From positions 1 to 64,000 of the forward strand of contig CALESJ010000049.1 of the NCBI GenBank assembly GCA_937907025.1: DNA of 64,000 bases, written 5' to 3'. Both the position numbers and the translations under genes were made by a program. Shown here piece after piece: positions 49,854 through 57,856 of the stretch. The notes beneath the pieces are model-generated. The model saw only the letters and a program-made list of their open reading frames with translations. It was not told where the DNA came from and made no database searches. This DNA is from an uncultured Faecalibacterium sp. Its GTDB lineage: Bacteria > Bacillota > Clostridia > Oscillospirales > Ruminococcaceae. Numbering within the stretch: the first letter of the stretch is position 1; each line of letters opens with the position of its first letter.

Positions 49854-50945
49854 TCAACTCACCCTCCCTTTCTCGTTGTCTGCGTGGCAGCCGACCACCA
49901 TGGTCAGCAGCTCATCGGCAGGCATATGGTAATGAACGCCCTCGATAATATGATCAAGGTTTTTAACCTCGCACCGGGCCAGGTAGGTATAACACAACAT
50001 GACCAGGCTGGGGTCGGTGGAAAAGCGCAGCCATTTTTCGCACCAGTCGTACTGGTACATCTGCAGGCCTTCCTTCAGGACGTGGAACTGGTACCGCCGC
50101 AGCGCACGGCCATAGCGGTTCTTATCCAGCGCGGCGCGGAAGGCGTCGATGTCCTTCGCGCCCAGCATGGCGTTCCATTCCGCCTCACTGAGGTTGGTGC
50201 AGTCGCGCCGGGCAGCGGCATCCACCGCCGCCACAGACGCGTTCATGCGGATCAGGCGGGCTGCGTTAGAAATGGCGGCTGCGTCACACTCCAGCGCAAC
50301 GTAATCCCGCACGCTCGGTTCCGCGCCGGGAGCGGAAGGACCGCTCTGGCCCGGCGCCAGGGCCACCAGCGCCTTGTGGCGCCAGGTTTCCAGGTACGGT
50401 TCGGCGTGCACCAGCAGCTTGGAGCCGTCCGGCAGGTCTGCCAGGGGCGCCAGCATCTTCTGGTACGGGGTGCCGGCCAAAGCGGCCAGCAGGCTCTTGG
50501 CGTCGGTCACCCGGGCCAGGGCGTACAGGTCCACCGTGCAGCGCTGCTGCAGGAAGTCCGGCAGCTTGAACAGGTAGTCGCCCGGGCGCCCGGCATCCAG
50601 GCAGCGCAGGCAGGACAGGATTTCGTCCACCTCGCAGCTGGTGGTGAAGTAGCCGTACACCAGATGGCCGGAGGAGAGCTCGTAGCGGCACAGGCTGTCG
50701 TACCGGTCAAAGATGGCCTGGCGCAGCAGTGCTTCCAGCTGAGCGCGGCGCGCCGTGGAGGCGTTGACGCTCTTGAGGGCTTCCTCATACATGGGCAGCG
50801 CCTTGAGTTCGGCCGCCAGCGCCGACATGGTGCGGCAGGCAGCCAGACGCTTGTAGTCCGCCGGGGTCAGCCGGCGGCCGTACATGGCGCGCGCCTTGGC
50901 CAGGGCCGCGTTACTGGCTCTGGTCTTTGCGGGCAGCTTCAGCAT
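49854..50945 (-). CDS. ntpC: V-type ATPase subunit C
   Basis: The 363-residue protein is all-helical, with ALAKARAMYGRRLTPADYKRL at the start (core ARAMYGRRL), as in the funnel-shaped subunit C/d that links the central shaft to the proteolipid ring. It overlaps the previous gene by one base and precedes subunit I by one base. Confidence 0.92.
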   Translation of the reverse strand: MLKLPAKTRASNAALAKARAMYGRRLTPADYKRLAACRTMSALAAELKALPMYEEALKSVNASTARRAQLEALLRQAIFDRYDSLCRYELSSGHLVYGYFTTSCEVDEILSCLRCLDAGRPGDYLFKLPDFLQQRCTVDLYALARVTDAKSLLAALAGTPYQKMLAPLADLPDGSKLLVHAEPYLETWRHKALVALAPGQSGPSAPGAEPSVRDYVALECDAAAISNAARLIRMNASVAAVDAAARRDCTNLSEAEWNAMLGAKDIDAFRAALDKNRYGRALRRYQFHVLKEGLQMYQYDWCEKWLRFSTDPSLVMLCYTYLARCEVKNLDHIIEGVHYHMPADELLTMVVGCHADNEKGRVS

Positions 50946-51286
50946 TAAGCCTCACCCCCGGCACCCGTGCCGGCCAGTGCACGGCGGCACAGTTCGTCCA
51001 CCCACTGGTCGGTACAGGCTTCGGCCCGCTGCTGCAGGTTCTGTTCCGCGGCAGCGCGGTTCTTGGCCAGTTCTTCCAGGGCGGCGTTGTTGGCTTCGGA
51101 CGCCTGCTTGGCGGCGGCATCGGCACGAGCCTTACCGTCGGCAGCGGCCTTCTCGGCGATATGGCGGCGTTCTTCATCCAACCCGGCCAGCCGGGCGGTG
51201 CGCTCGCTTTGCGCTTCGTCGGCCGCCTTGCGCTGGGCGGCGTCCATATCCAGGATCGCCTGCATCAATTCGTTCAAATCTTTCAT
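50945..51286 (-). CDS. V-type ATPase subunit H/G (peripheral stalk)
   Basis: The 113-residue protein is almost wholly one helix: MQAILDMDAAQRKAADEAQS, then repeated Ala/Lys/Glu heptads, and a C-terminal WVDELCRRAL. This fits the small coiled-coil stalk subunit that pairs with E. It is the first gene of the operon. I chose the ATG at 51286, which follows CGAGGTGTGAC; longer frames upstream run through noncoding leader. The naming of this subunit differs between systems. Confidence 0.85.
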   Translation of the reverse strand: MKDLNELMQAILDMDAAQRKAADEAQSERTARLAGLDEERRHIAEKAAADGKARADAAAKQASEANNAALEELAKNRAAAEQNLQQRAEACTDQWVDELCRRALAGTGAGGEA

Positions 51287-51553
51287 AGTCACACCTCGAA
51301 TAGACGCCTGTGCGGTCTGTCGGCCCCGGCACCGCCCGCAGTCGGCCCCGCCGGGGAACCTCGCGGCAAACAAGGTGCCGAGGGCCGGCGGCCCCCGGCA
51401 CATCATGCTCTGCCGTGCAGTTTTCGCATCTCACTCTCTCATAAAAAACGGAAATGGGGCCGGCCTACACATTTTGGTGTAAACCTGCGCCCCCTTTGCC
51501 GCACGGTGAACTTTTCAGCGCACTGCGGACGCCTCGGTTCTTTCCGGGTCCTA

Positions 51554-51581
51554 ATTATAGCACTCTGCCTAAAGATTGCAA
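51554..51581 (-). promoter_or_regulatory. Promoter of the V-type ATPase operon
   Basis: On the minus strand TTGCAA (51576-51581) and TATAAT (51554-51559) are 16 bases apart, about 265 bases before the first start codon. The long leader is GC-rich with several possible hairpins and no convincing frame. Confidence 0.7.
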
Positions 51582-51674
51582 TACTTTTTTGTATAAAGCG
51601 TGAAACTGAACAAAAAATTGCAGTTTTTGGAGTTTCCTCTTACGAAAAATTAGACAACAATTCAATGCTCTTCA

Positions 51675-51715
51675 AAAAAGAAAGCCCGACAAAAGAGTCG
51701 GACTTTCGATTTTTA
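51675..51715 (-). terminator. Terminator of the pullulanase gene
   Basis: GAAAGCCCGAC (51680-51690) and GTCGGACTTTC (51697-51707) pair with one mismatch. A5 precedes it and GATTTTTATT follows, so it works both ways. Confidence 0.82.
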
Positions 51716-53641
51716 TTGTACTGCGGCCAAAATGACCACGCTGGTGGCAGGCAGTTCGATCTGCCCGGTGCGCACCGGGCCGAAGGGCTGTCCCTGAGCA
51801 TGATACCCGTCGCACAGGGTCCGCCACCCGCCGCCGGGCAGGGTCATCCACTGGGCGGTGCGCTCGGGATTGTAGTAGACCACCAGCCGGTTGGGGGCGT
51901 TGTCGGACAGTTCGGGCACAAACCCGATGAGCCACCCGGGCACGGCCAGCAGCAGCGGTTCGGGCTGATCGGCGTCGGTCAGGCCGGTGAGTTCCGGCCA
52001 GCGGCGGCGAATGTCCAGCAGCCCTGCATAAAATTCCACCAGCTCGCCCATGCGGGCAGCGCGGGTCCAGTCCAGCGCGTTCACGGCCAGCGGGCCCTTG
52101 TAGGTGTTGGGGTCACCGTGCTTGGTGCGGGCGAATTCCTCCCCCGCCTGCCAGAAAGGCATTCCCTGGCAGGTCAGGCAGATGGCCGCGCACATGCGGT
52201 TCTGGGCCAGCAGGTCACCATCAAAAATATCGTAGTTATGTCGCCCGGACACCACTTTGAGCTTATCCCACAGGGTGAAATTGTCGTGGGCAGACACATA
52301 TTGCACGATCTGGCCCGGGGTCTGGGGATGCATCCCCTCGGACCCGTCCCGGTAGGCGCCCAACGCGTGGAGCAGGGTGTAACCTGCGCCGGGGGCACCG
52401 TTGACGTACCCCGGGGCGCGGGCATCGAACACCCCGCCCTTGATGGTGTCCCGGGTGTTGTCACAGAAGATACCGATGCGCTCATCCAGCAGGGGCAGGG
52501 CGTTCTTGTCGGCGGGGATGGTGCCCTCCTCCATGCGGGTATCACCGCCCTGCCAGGGTTCGCCGTACATCAGGATGTTTTTGCCGCCGGGCAGGGCATC
52601 CAGCGCGGCACGGATGGCGTTCATGGTATCCACATCATGCAGGGCCATCAGGTCGAAGCGGAATCCGTCGATGTGGTAGGCGGTGGCCCAGTAGACCACC
52701 GAATCCACGATGTATTTGCGCACCATGGGGTGCTCGCTGGCCAAGTCACAGCCGCAGCCGGAACCGTTGGTCAGCCGTCCGTCCAGGTTGCGGCGCAGCC
52801 AGTAGCCGGGGACGATCCGCTCCATCCAGTTGTCGGCGTAGTAGGTGTGGTTGTATACCACATCCATGACCACGCCCATGCCGGCCTTGTGCAGCGCCGC
52901 CACCATGGCCCGGCATTCCCGCACCCGGACTTCCCCGTGGAAGGGGTCGGTGGCGTAGGAGCCTTCGGGCACATTGTAGTTCAGGGGGTCATACCCCCAG
53001 TTGTAGCCGCCGGCGGCTTCGTCCACCGTGGCAAAGTCAAAGATGGGCTGCAGCTGCACATGGCTGACCCCCAGCCGCTGCAGATAGTTCAGGCAGGTGG
53101 GGTGTTCCCCCTCACAGTCCAGGGTGGTGTCCTCCTGGGTGAAGGCCATAAACTTGCCCCGCCATTCCGGCCGGATACCGCTGTGCTCGTCGGCAGAAAA
53201 ATCCGCCACATGGACCTCCCACACACTGCGGGCGGCCGGGTCGTTGGCCCGGGCGGGACGGCGGTCGGCGGCCCAGTTTTCGGGTTCGGCCCCGGTCAGG
53301 TCCAGCACCATGCCCCGCTGCCCGTTGCAGCCGCAGGCCCGGGCGTAGGGGTCCACCGCCGTGGCCGTGTGGCCGTCGGGAAAAGTCAGCTCATATACAT
53401 AATACTGTCCGGCCAGGTCGCCGCCCACGGTGGCGCGCCAGGTGCCCTGTTCGGCCGGATGCAGGGTTACGGGGTCCAGCTCCCGGGCGCCGGGCTCGGT
53501 GTCGGTGCCGGTGGTATACCGGCGCAGGATGACCGATGCGGCCGTGGGAGCCCACAGGGTGAAGGTCGTGGCCCGCCTGGTATACACCGCACCCAAATCA
53601 TTGCCGCTGTATACCGGCAGGTCTTTCAGGTTCTGGTTCAT
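51713..53641 (-). CDS. pulA: Type I pullulanase
   Basis: The 642-residue protein has an N-terminal CBM48-type domain (FTLWAPTAASVILRRY), the type I marker YNWGYDPLNYNVPEGSY (near residue 225) and the GH13 catalytic regions: DVVYNHTYY, GFRFDLMALHDV with the nucleophile Asp, YGEPWQGGD with the acid Glu, and VSAHDN. It hydrolyses alpha-1,6 branches in pullulan or glycogen-like glucan. There is no signal peptide, so it should be intracellular and serve reserve or imported glucan breakdown. I chose the ATG at 53641 with AGGAGG eight bases upstream. Confidence 0.95.
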   Translation of the reverse strand: MNQNLKDLPVYSGNDLGAVYTRRATTFTLWAPTAASVILRRYTTGTDTEPGARELDPVTLHPAEQGTWRATVGGDLAGQYYVYELTFPDGHTATAVDPYARACGCNGQRGMVLDLTGAEPENWAADRRPARANDPAARSVWEVHVADFSADEHSGIRPEWRGKFMAFTQEDTTLDCEGEHPTCLNYLQRLGVSHVQLQPIFDFATVDEAAGGYNWGYDPLNYNVPEGSYATDPFHGEVRVRECRAMVAALHKAGMGVVMDVVYNHTYYADNWMERIVPGYWLRRNLDGRLTNGSGCGCDLASEHPMVRKYIVDSVVYWATAYHIDGFRFDLMALHDVDTMNAIRAALDALPGGKNILMYGEPWQGGDTRMEEGTIPADKNALPLLDERIGIFCDNTRDTIKGGVFDARAPGYVNGAPGAGYTLLHALGAYRDGSEGMHPQTPGQIVQYVSAHDNFTLWDKLKVVSGRHNYDIFDGDLLAQNRMCAAICLTCQGMPFWQAGEEFARTKHGDPNTYKGPLAVNALDWTRAARMGELVEFYAGLLDIRRRWPELTGLTDADQPEPLLLAVPGWLIGFVPELSDNAPNRLVVYYNPERTAQWMTLPGGGWRTLCDGYHAQGQPFGPVRTGQIELPATSVVILAAVQ

Positions 53642-53763
53642 CGGTGGTGTCCTCCTTCGCACACGATTGACCGCCTCCGGCGGTCGGTTCTATATATAAG
53701 AGTAACAGGAGTTTGCCCTGATTGCAAGGGTTGCAGGCAGGAATCATTCCCGGATACGGCAGC

Positions 53764-53806
53764 AAAAAGAGCGCGGACTGCTCCCCAAAAGGGAAACGGT
53801 CCGCGC
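53764..53806 (-). terminator. Terminator of citrate synthase
   Basis: GCGCGGAC (53771-53778) and GTCCGCGC (53799-53806) pair, with inner complementarity in CCC/GGG and A5 before it. Confidence 0.8.
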
Positions 53807-53824
53807 CCGGTAAAAGACGGGGAA

Positions 53825-55183
53825 TCAGCCGCGCTGGTCCAGGGGTTTGTACTCCCGGGGTTCCATGATGCTCTGGTACGCGGGACGGATAATCTTGTCC
53901 ACGTTGACCAGCTCCTCCATACGGTGGGCGCTCCAGCCCACGATACGGGCCACCGCGAAGATGGGGGTGTACAGTTCCACCGGGATGTCCAGCATGTTGT
54001 AGACAAAGCCGCTGTAAAAGTCCACGTTGGTGGAAACGCCCTTGTAGATGTGGCGCTTTTCGGCAATGACCTGCGGAGCCAGGCGTTCGATGGCGTTGTA
54101 GAAGTTGAAGTCATCCTTGCGGCCCTTGGCTTCGGCCAGCTGCTGCACAAAGCCCTTGAAGACCACCGCACGGGGGTCGGACAGAGAGTAGACCGCGTGG
54201 CCCATACCGTAGATCAGGCCCTTGCGGTCGAAGGCCTCCTTGTCCACGATCTTGCCCAGGTAGGCCTTGAGCTCGTCCTCATCGGTGATGTCATGCACGT
54301 TCTTGCGGATGTCGTCGCACATCTCCATGACCTTGATGTTGGCGCCGCCGTGCTTGGGGCCCTTCAGGCTGGACAGGGCTGCCGCCATGACCGAGTAGGT
54401 ATCCGACCCGGAGGAGGTGACCACGCGGGTGGTGAAAGTGGAGTTGTTGCCGCCGCCGTGCTCCATGTGCAGCAGCAGGGCGATATCCAGGACGTGAGCT
54501 TCCAGCGGGGTGTAGCTCTGGTCGGGGCGCAGCATCTGGAGCAGGTTTTCCGCCGCGGACAGTTCCGGGCGGGGACGGTGAATGTACATGCTGCCCATGT
54601 TCACATAGTAGTTATAGGCATGGTAGCCGTACACCGCCAACATGGGGAAGACGCTGATGAGCTTCAGGCACTGTTCCAGCTGGGTCTGCAGGCTGTTGTC
54701 CCCCACCGAGTCATCGTAGGAGGCCAGGGTCAGCACACTGCGGGTCAGGCTGTTCATCAGGTCCTTGGTGGGGGCCTTCATGATGACATCGCGGATGAAG
54801 TTGGTGGGCAGGTCCCGGCACTTGACCAGCGTTTCGTTGAAGGTCTTGAGCTGCTCAGCGTTGGGCAGGTCACCCAACAGCAGCAGATAAGCCGCTTCCT
54901 CAAAGCCGTAGCGCTTGCCCCGCAGCCCCTTGATCAGGTCGTAGACGTTATAGCCGCGGTACCACAGTTTGCCCTCACAGGGGACCTTTTTGCCGTCGCG
55001 CTCCTCAAAAGCGTCGATGCGCGAAATGTTGGTGATGCCTGCCAGCACGCCCTTGCCGTCCTTGTCGCGCAGGCCGCGCTTGACGCCGTACTGATCGAAC
55101 AGCGCCGGGTCGATTTTGTCATTATTCAGGCACAGGTCGGTAAAGACCTTTGCTTCCTTTTCGATCGCTGCATATTCGCCCAT
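53825..55183 (-). CDS. gltA: Citrate synthase
   Basis: The 452-residue protein keeps the catalytic residues of the family: HMEHGGGNNSTFT with the His, GMGHAVYSLSDPRA with the second His, and STNVDFYSGFVY with the Asp. It condenses acetyl-CoA and oxaloacetate to citrate. The longer N-terminal region (about 60 residues with LRDKDGKGVLAGIT) marks the clostridial type that includes 2-methylcitrate synthases, so propionyl-CoA use cannot be excluded. No other TCA gene is near, and it probably feeds 2-oxoglutarate synthesis. AAGGGAGG precedes the ATG. Confidence 0.95.
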   Translation of the reverse strand: MGEYAAIEKEAKVFTDLCLNNDKIDPALFDQYGVKRGLRDKDGKGVLAGITNISRIDAFEERDGKKVPCEGKLWYRGYNVYDLIKGLRGKRYGFEEAAYLLLLGDLPNAEQLKTFNETLVKCRDLPTNFIRDVIMKAPTKDLMNSLTRSVLTLASYDDSVGDNSLQTQLEQCLKLISVFPMLAVYGYHAYNYYVNMGSMYIHRPRPELSAAENLLQMLRPDQSYTPLEAHVLDIALLLHMEHGGGNNSTFTTRVVTSSGSDTYSVMAAALSSLKGPKHGGANIKVMEMCDDIRKNVHDITDEDELKAYLGKIVDKEAFDRKGLIYGMGHAVYSLSDPRAVVFKGFVQQLAEAKGRKDDFNFYNAIERLAPQVIAEKRHIYKGVSTNVDFYSGFVYNMLDIPVELYTPIFAVARIVGWSAHRMEELVNVDKIIRPAYQSIMEPREYKPLDQRG

Positions 55184-55328
55184 ATCAAAAGACCTCCCTT
55201 TTCTCTTTTTGTCCGCACCACTATCGGGGATTCTACCTTTTTAAATATATAATATAATATATACTATCGGATACATTCTGAAACAGATGCAGACTTGACG
55301 TTTTTCCAAAAACAGTATACATACTTTT

Positions 55329-55357
55329 ATTATACGCTGTGTTGTACATAGTGTCAA
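55329..55357 (-). promoter_or_regulatory. Consensus promoter of citrate synthase
   Basis: On the minus strand TTGACA (55352-55357) and TATAAT (55329-55334) are both perfect and 17 bases apart. The leader of about 140 nt contains an AT-rich near-palindrome around 55243-55268. On the plus strand TGGTATAAT (55426-55434) is an extended -10 for the following gene. Confidence 0.85.
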
Positions 55358-55469
55358 ATAGCCGCGGCGTAAATTTTGTGTGAACATCGATAGAAAATGC
55401 CCCCTACCGGCCCCGCGGCGGATGTGGTATAATGGGGTAGATTTTATGCTGCGAAAGAGGTGCCATGCT

Positions 55470-56654
55470 ATGAAGATCGCCGTGGCCGGCATGGGATATG
55501 TCGGGCTTTCCAACGGGGTGCTGCTGGCCCAGCACAACGAAGTCTGGGCCGTGGACGTGCTGCCCGCCCGGGTGGAGGACATCAACGCCCGCCGCTGCCC
55601 TCTGGCCGACAAGGAGCTGGAGCAGTACATGACCCAGCGGGAGCTGGACCTGCGCGCCACCACCGACGCCGAAGCCGCCTACACCGGGGCGGACTGGGTC
55701 ATCATCTCCACACCCACCAATTACGACGAAAAGAAGAACTTTTTTGACACTTCCAGCGTGGAGGATGTGCTGCGCCTGGTGGGGCAATACGCCCCCGACG
55801 CCACCATCGTCATCAAATCTACCGTGCCGGTGGGTTACACCGCCCGCATCCGGGAACAGATGCACAATCCCAACATCCTGTTCAGCCCGGAGTTTCTGCG
55901 GGAAGGCCATGCCCTGTACGACAACCTCTACCCCAGCCGCATCGTGGTGGGTGCGCCCCAGGACGACGCCCGGCTGGTGGACAAGGCCCACGAGTTTGCC
56001 GCCCTGCTGCAGCAGGGGGCCTGCAAGCAGGACATTCCCACCCTGTTCCCCGGCTTGACCGAAGCCGAGGCCATCAAGCTGTTTGCCAACACCTATCTGG
56101 CTTTGCGGGTAGCCTACTTCAATGAGCTGGACACCTACGCCGCCATGCGGGGGCTGGACACCCGGGCCATCATCGACGGCGTCTGCCTGGACCCGCGCAT
56201 CGGCGCCCAGTACAACAACCCCAGCTTCGGCTACGGCGGCTACTGCCTGCCCAAGGACACCAAGCAGCTGCTGGCCAACTACGACGCGGTGCCCCAGAAC
56301 CTCATCGGCGCCATTGTGGAGAGCAACCGCACCCGCAAGGACTTTATCAGTGAGCAGGTGCTGGCCCGGCACCCCAAGGTGGTGGGCGTCTACCGCCTGA
56401 CCATGAAAGCGGGCAGCGATAACTTCCGCCAGTCCAGTATCCAGGGCGTGATGAAGCGCATCCGCGCCGAGGGCGTGCCCCTGGTGGTGTACGAGCCCAC
56501 CCTGACCCAGGACGACTTTTACGGCAGCCGGGTGGAGCGGGACCTGGACGCCTTCAAGCGGGAGTGCGATGTGATCCTGGCCAATCGTCGTGCCCCGGAA
56601 CTGGACGATGTGGCGGAAAAAGTGTACACCCGGGACCTGTACAGCCGGGACTGA
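55470..56654 (+). CDS. ugd: UDP-glucose/UDP-sugar 6-dehydrogenase
   Basis: The 394-residue protein begins MKIAVAGMGYVGLSNGVLLA, a Rossmann fold that binds NAD+. Residues near 160 to 210 have SPEFLREGHALYDNLYPSRI, and the catalytic Cys lies in GYGGYCLPKDTKQL (near residue 257). It oxidises UDP-glucose (or a related UDP-sugar) twice to the uronic acid, for capsule or wall polymers. Length is that of the short streptococcal HasB-type enzyme. I chose the ATG at 55470, preceded by AAAGAGGTG. It is monocistronic. Confidence 0.93.
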   Translation: MKIAVAGMGYVGLSNGVLLAQHNEVWAVDVLPARVEDINARRCPLADKELEQYMTQRELDLRATTDAEAAYTGADWVIISTPTNYDEKKNFFDTSSVEDVLRLVGQYAPDATIVIKSTVPVGYTARIREQMHNPNILFSPEFLREGHALYDNLYPSRIVVGAPQDDARLVDKAHEFAALLQQGACKQDIPTLFPGLTEAEAIKLFANTYLALRVAYFNELDTYAAMRGLDTRAIIDGVCLDPRIGAQYNNPSFGYGGYCLPKDTKQLLANYDAVPQNLIGAIVESNRTRKDFISEQVLARHPKVVGVYRLTMKAGSDNFRQSSIQGVMKRIRAEGVPLVVYEPTLTQDDFYGSRVERDLDAFKRECDVILANRRAPELDDVAEKVYTRDLYSRD

Positions 56655-56744
56655 GGTTTTCCCTTGACTTTGCCGGAAAGCTATGGTAAGTCTGCTGCTC
56701 GGAGGGCAAGTCATTCGGAACGAAATCGTTTTTTGAGAAATGAC

Positions 56745-56796
56745 ACGCCGGATAAGGGACTGGCTGAGATGCCTGCGCCTTATCCGGCGTTTTTTC
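56745..56796 (+). terminator. Terminator after ugd (possibly of a small RNA)
   Basis: ACGCCGGATAAGG (56745-56757) and CCTTATCCGGCGT (56778-56790) form a perfect 13-bp stem with TTTTTT after it. A weak promoter-like pair begins at 56664 (TTGACT, 17 bases, TAAGTC), and TCATT/AATGA can pair before the hairpin. The further stretch to 57143 has several short frames in different registers, none with a ribosome site that I trust. Confidence 0.85.
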
Positions 56797-57143
56797 ATCC
56801 CTGCCGGGCACGGAACAGATTCCGGAGCCGTGTGCAGGAGGACGTACGGAGCCAAAGACTTTGTTTTTGCGGGCGGCGCTGCCCGGGTCGGTGGGGATAT
56901 ACCGGCCGCTTCGCTGTACCAGCGCATGGACGGCATCTTTGTGGGGCAAATTCTGAGGGGCACTTCTTTTTTATCCCTGAACCCGGCCGGGCTTTCGCCG
57001 GATTTTCATCGCAGATACGCTATAAATAGTTGACATTTTCCCTGTGGCGGACGCCGGACTGGCCTTTCCCCTCTGTACAGATGGTCCACCCGTTTTTCTC
57101 CGAATTTTATACGAACTGTATATTTGTTAACTTTATGTGAATT

Positions 57144-57170
57144 TTAGCATTCTCCTCTTGACAGTGCTAA
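57144..57170. promoter_or_regulatory. CIRCE-type HrcA operator upstream of hsp20
   Basis: TTAGCATTC, nine bases, CAGTGCTAA: this follows the CIRCE layout (TTAGCACTC-N9-GAGTGCTAA) exactly in spacing, with one substitution in each arm. It overlaps the -35 box of the hsp20 promoter, where the HrcA repressor would block it. The hrcA gene is not in the window. Confidence 0.85.
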
Positions 57171-57186
57171 AAGTTGGTGATATAGT
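57158..57186 (+). promoter_or_regulatory. Promoter of hsp20
   Basis: TTGACA (57158-57163) and TATAGT (57181-57186) are 17 bases apart. The -35 box lies inside the CIRCE element. A 120-nt leader follows. Confidence 0.85.
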
Positions 57187-57311
57187 ATAGTCAGACCTTG
57201 AGAGAGAAACAAAGAGCTCCCCACCAAGGCAAACGCCCGGAAGCCGGAAAGGCACCGGGCGGGCAGCGTTGAAAGCCGGTCAATGACCGGTTTGAATGGA
57301 GGTTATGACTT

Positions 57312-57758
57312 ATGTTGCCTAGCATTTTTGGTGAAGATCTGTTTGATGATATGTTTGATGATATGTACGGTATGCGCCCCTTCTTCGGCAACCGGAATCC
57401 CCTGTATGGCAAGAACGCCAAGAACCTGATGAAGTCCGATATCCGCGAAACGGATGACGCCTACGAGCTGGACATTGACCTGCCCGGCTTCAAGAAGGAA
57501 GAAGTCAACCTGAAGCTGGATCAGGGTTACCTGACCATCGCGGCTTCCAAGGGCCTTGACAAGGACGATGAAGACAAGAAGGGTCATTACATCCGCCGCG
57601 AACGTTTCGCCGGTGCCTGCAGCCGCAGCTTCTATGTGGGCGACCAGCTGAAGCCGGAAGACATTTCCGCCAAGTTCGAAGACGGTATCCTGAAGATTCA
57701 TCTGCCGAAGGCCGCGCCGAAGCTGCCGCAGCAGAACAATCTGATCGCCATTGAGTAA
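57312..57758 (+). CDS. hsp20: Small heat-shock protein, Hsp20/alpha-crystallin family
   Basis: The 148-residue protein has a short N-terminal arm with FGEDLFDDMFDDMYGM, the alpha-crystallin domain from about residue 42 (DIRETDDAYELDIDLPGFKKE in outline) and the terminal FEDGILKIHLPK. It is an ATP-independent holdase that forms oligomers. A GGAGG lies nine bases before the ATG at 57312; another ATG five bases earlier is out of frame. The leader contains AAAGCCGGTC-A-ATGACCGGTTT, a hairpin just before the ribosome site. A CIRCE-type operator controls the promoter. Confidence 0.95.
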   Translation: MLPSIFGEDLFDDMFDDMYGMRPFFGNRNPLYGKNAKNLMKSDIRETDDAYELDIDLPGFKKEEVNLKLDQGYLTIAASKGLDKDDEDKKGHYIRRERFAGACSRSFYVGDQLKPEDISAKFEDGILKIHLPKAAPKLPQQNNLIAIE

Positions 57759-57797
57759 TTCCCATTTCGCCTTCTTTACTCATACACAAAAACACAC

Positions 57798-57846
57798 AGC
57801 CCCGGCCCCGCGTTCCTGTAAAGGACGCGGGGCCGGGGCTTTTTTG
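57798..57846 (+). terminator. Terminator of hsp20
   Basis: A stem of about 18 bp (57798-57815 with 57823-57840), AGCCCCGGCCCCGCG paired with CGCGGGGCCGGGGCT, is followed by TTTTTT. It lies 16 bases before the stop of the convergent gene. Confidence 0.92.
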
Positions 57847-57856
57847 CTGTCTTTTT

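Noticed and set aside
51174..51434. Cys-containing frame in the leader of the V-type ATPase operon
   Set aside because: It overlaps the first subunit gene in another register and has no conserved pattern; the leader is more likely untranslated.
50927..55252. 1,441-codon plus-strand frame antisense to part of the V-type ATPase operon, pullulanase and citrate synthase
   Set aside because: It crosses three unrelated genes and their terminators and is a by-product of strong third-position GC bias.
56745..56796. TPP-riboswitch-like CTGAGAT in the hairpin after ugd
   Set aside because: The other conserved parts of a TPP aptamer are missing and no thiamine gene follows; the structure is a plain terminator.
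56664..57033. Two overlapping frames of about 100 codons after ugd
   Set aside because: Both start at or inside the ugd terminator hairpin, lack ribosome sites and show no recognisable protein pattern.
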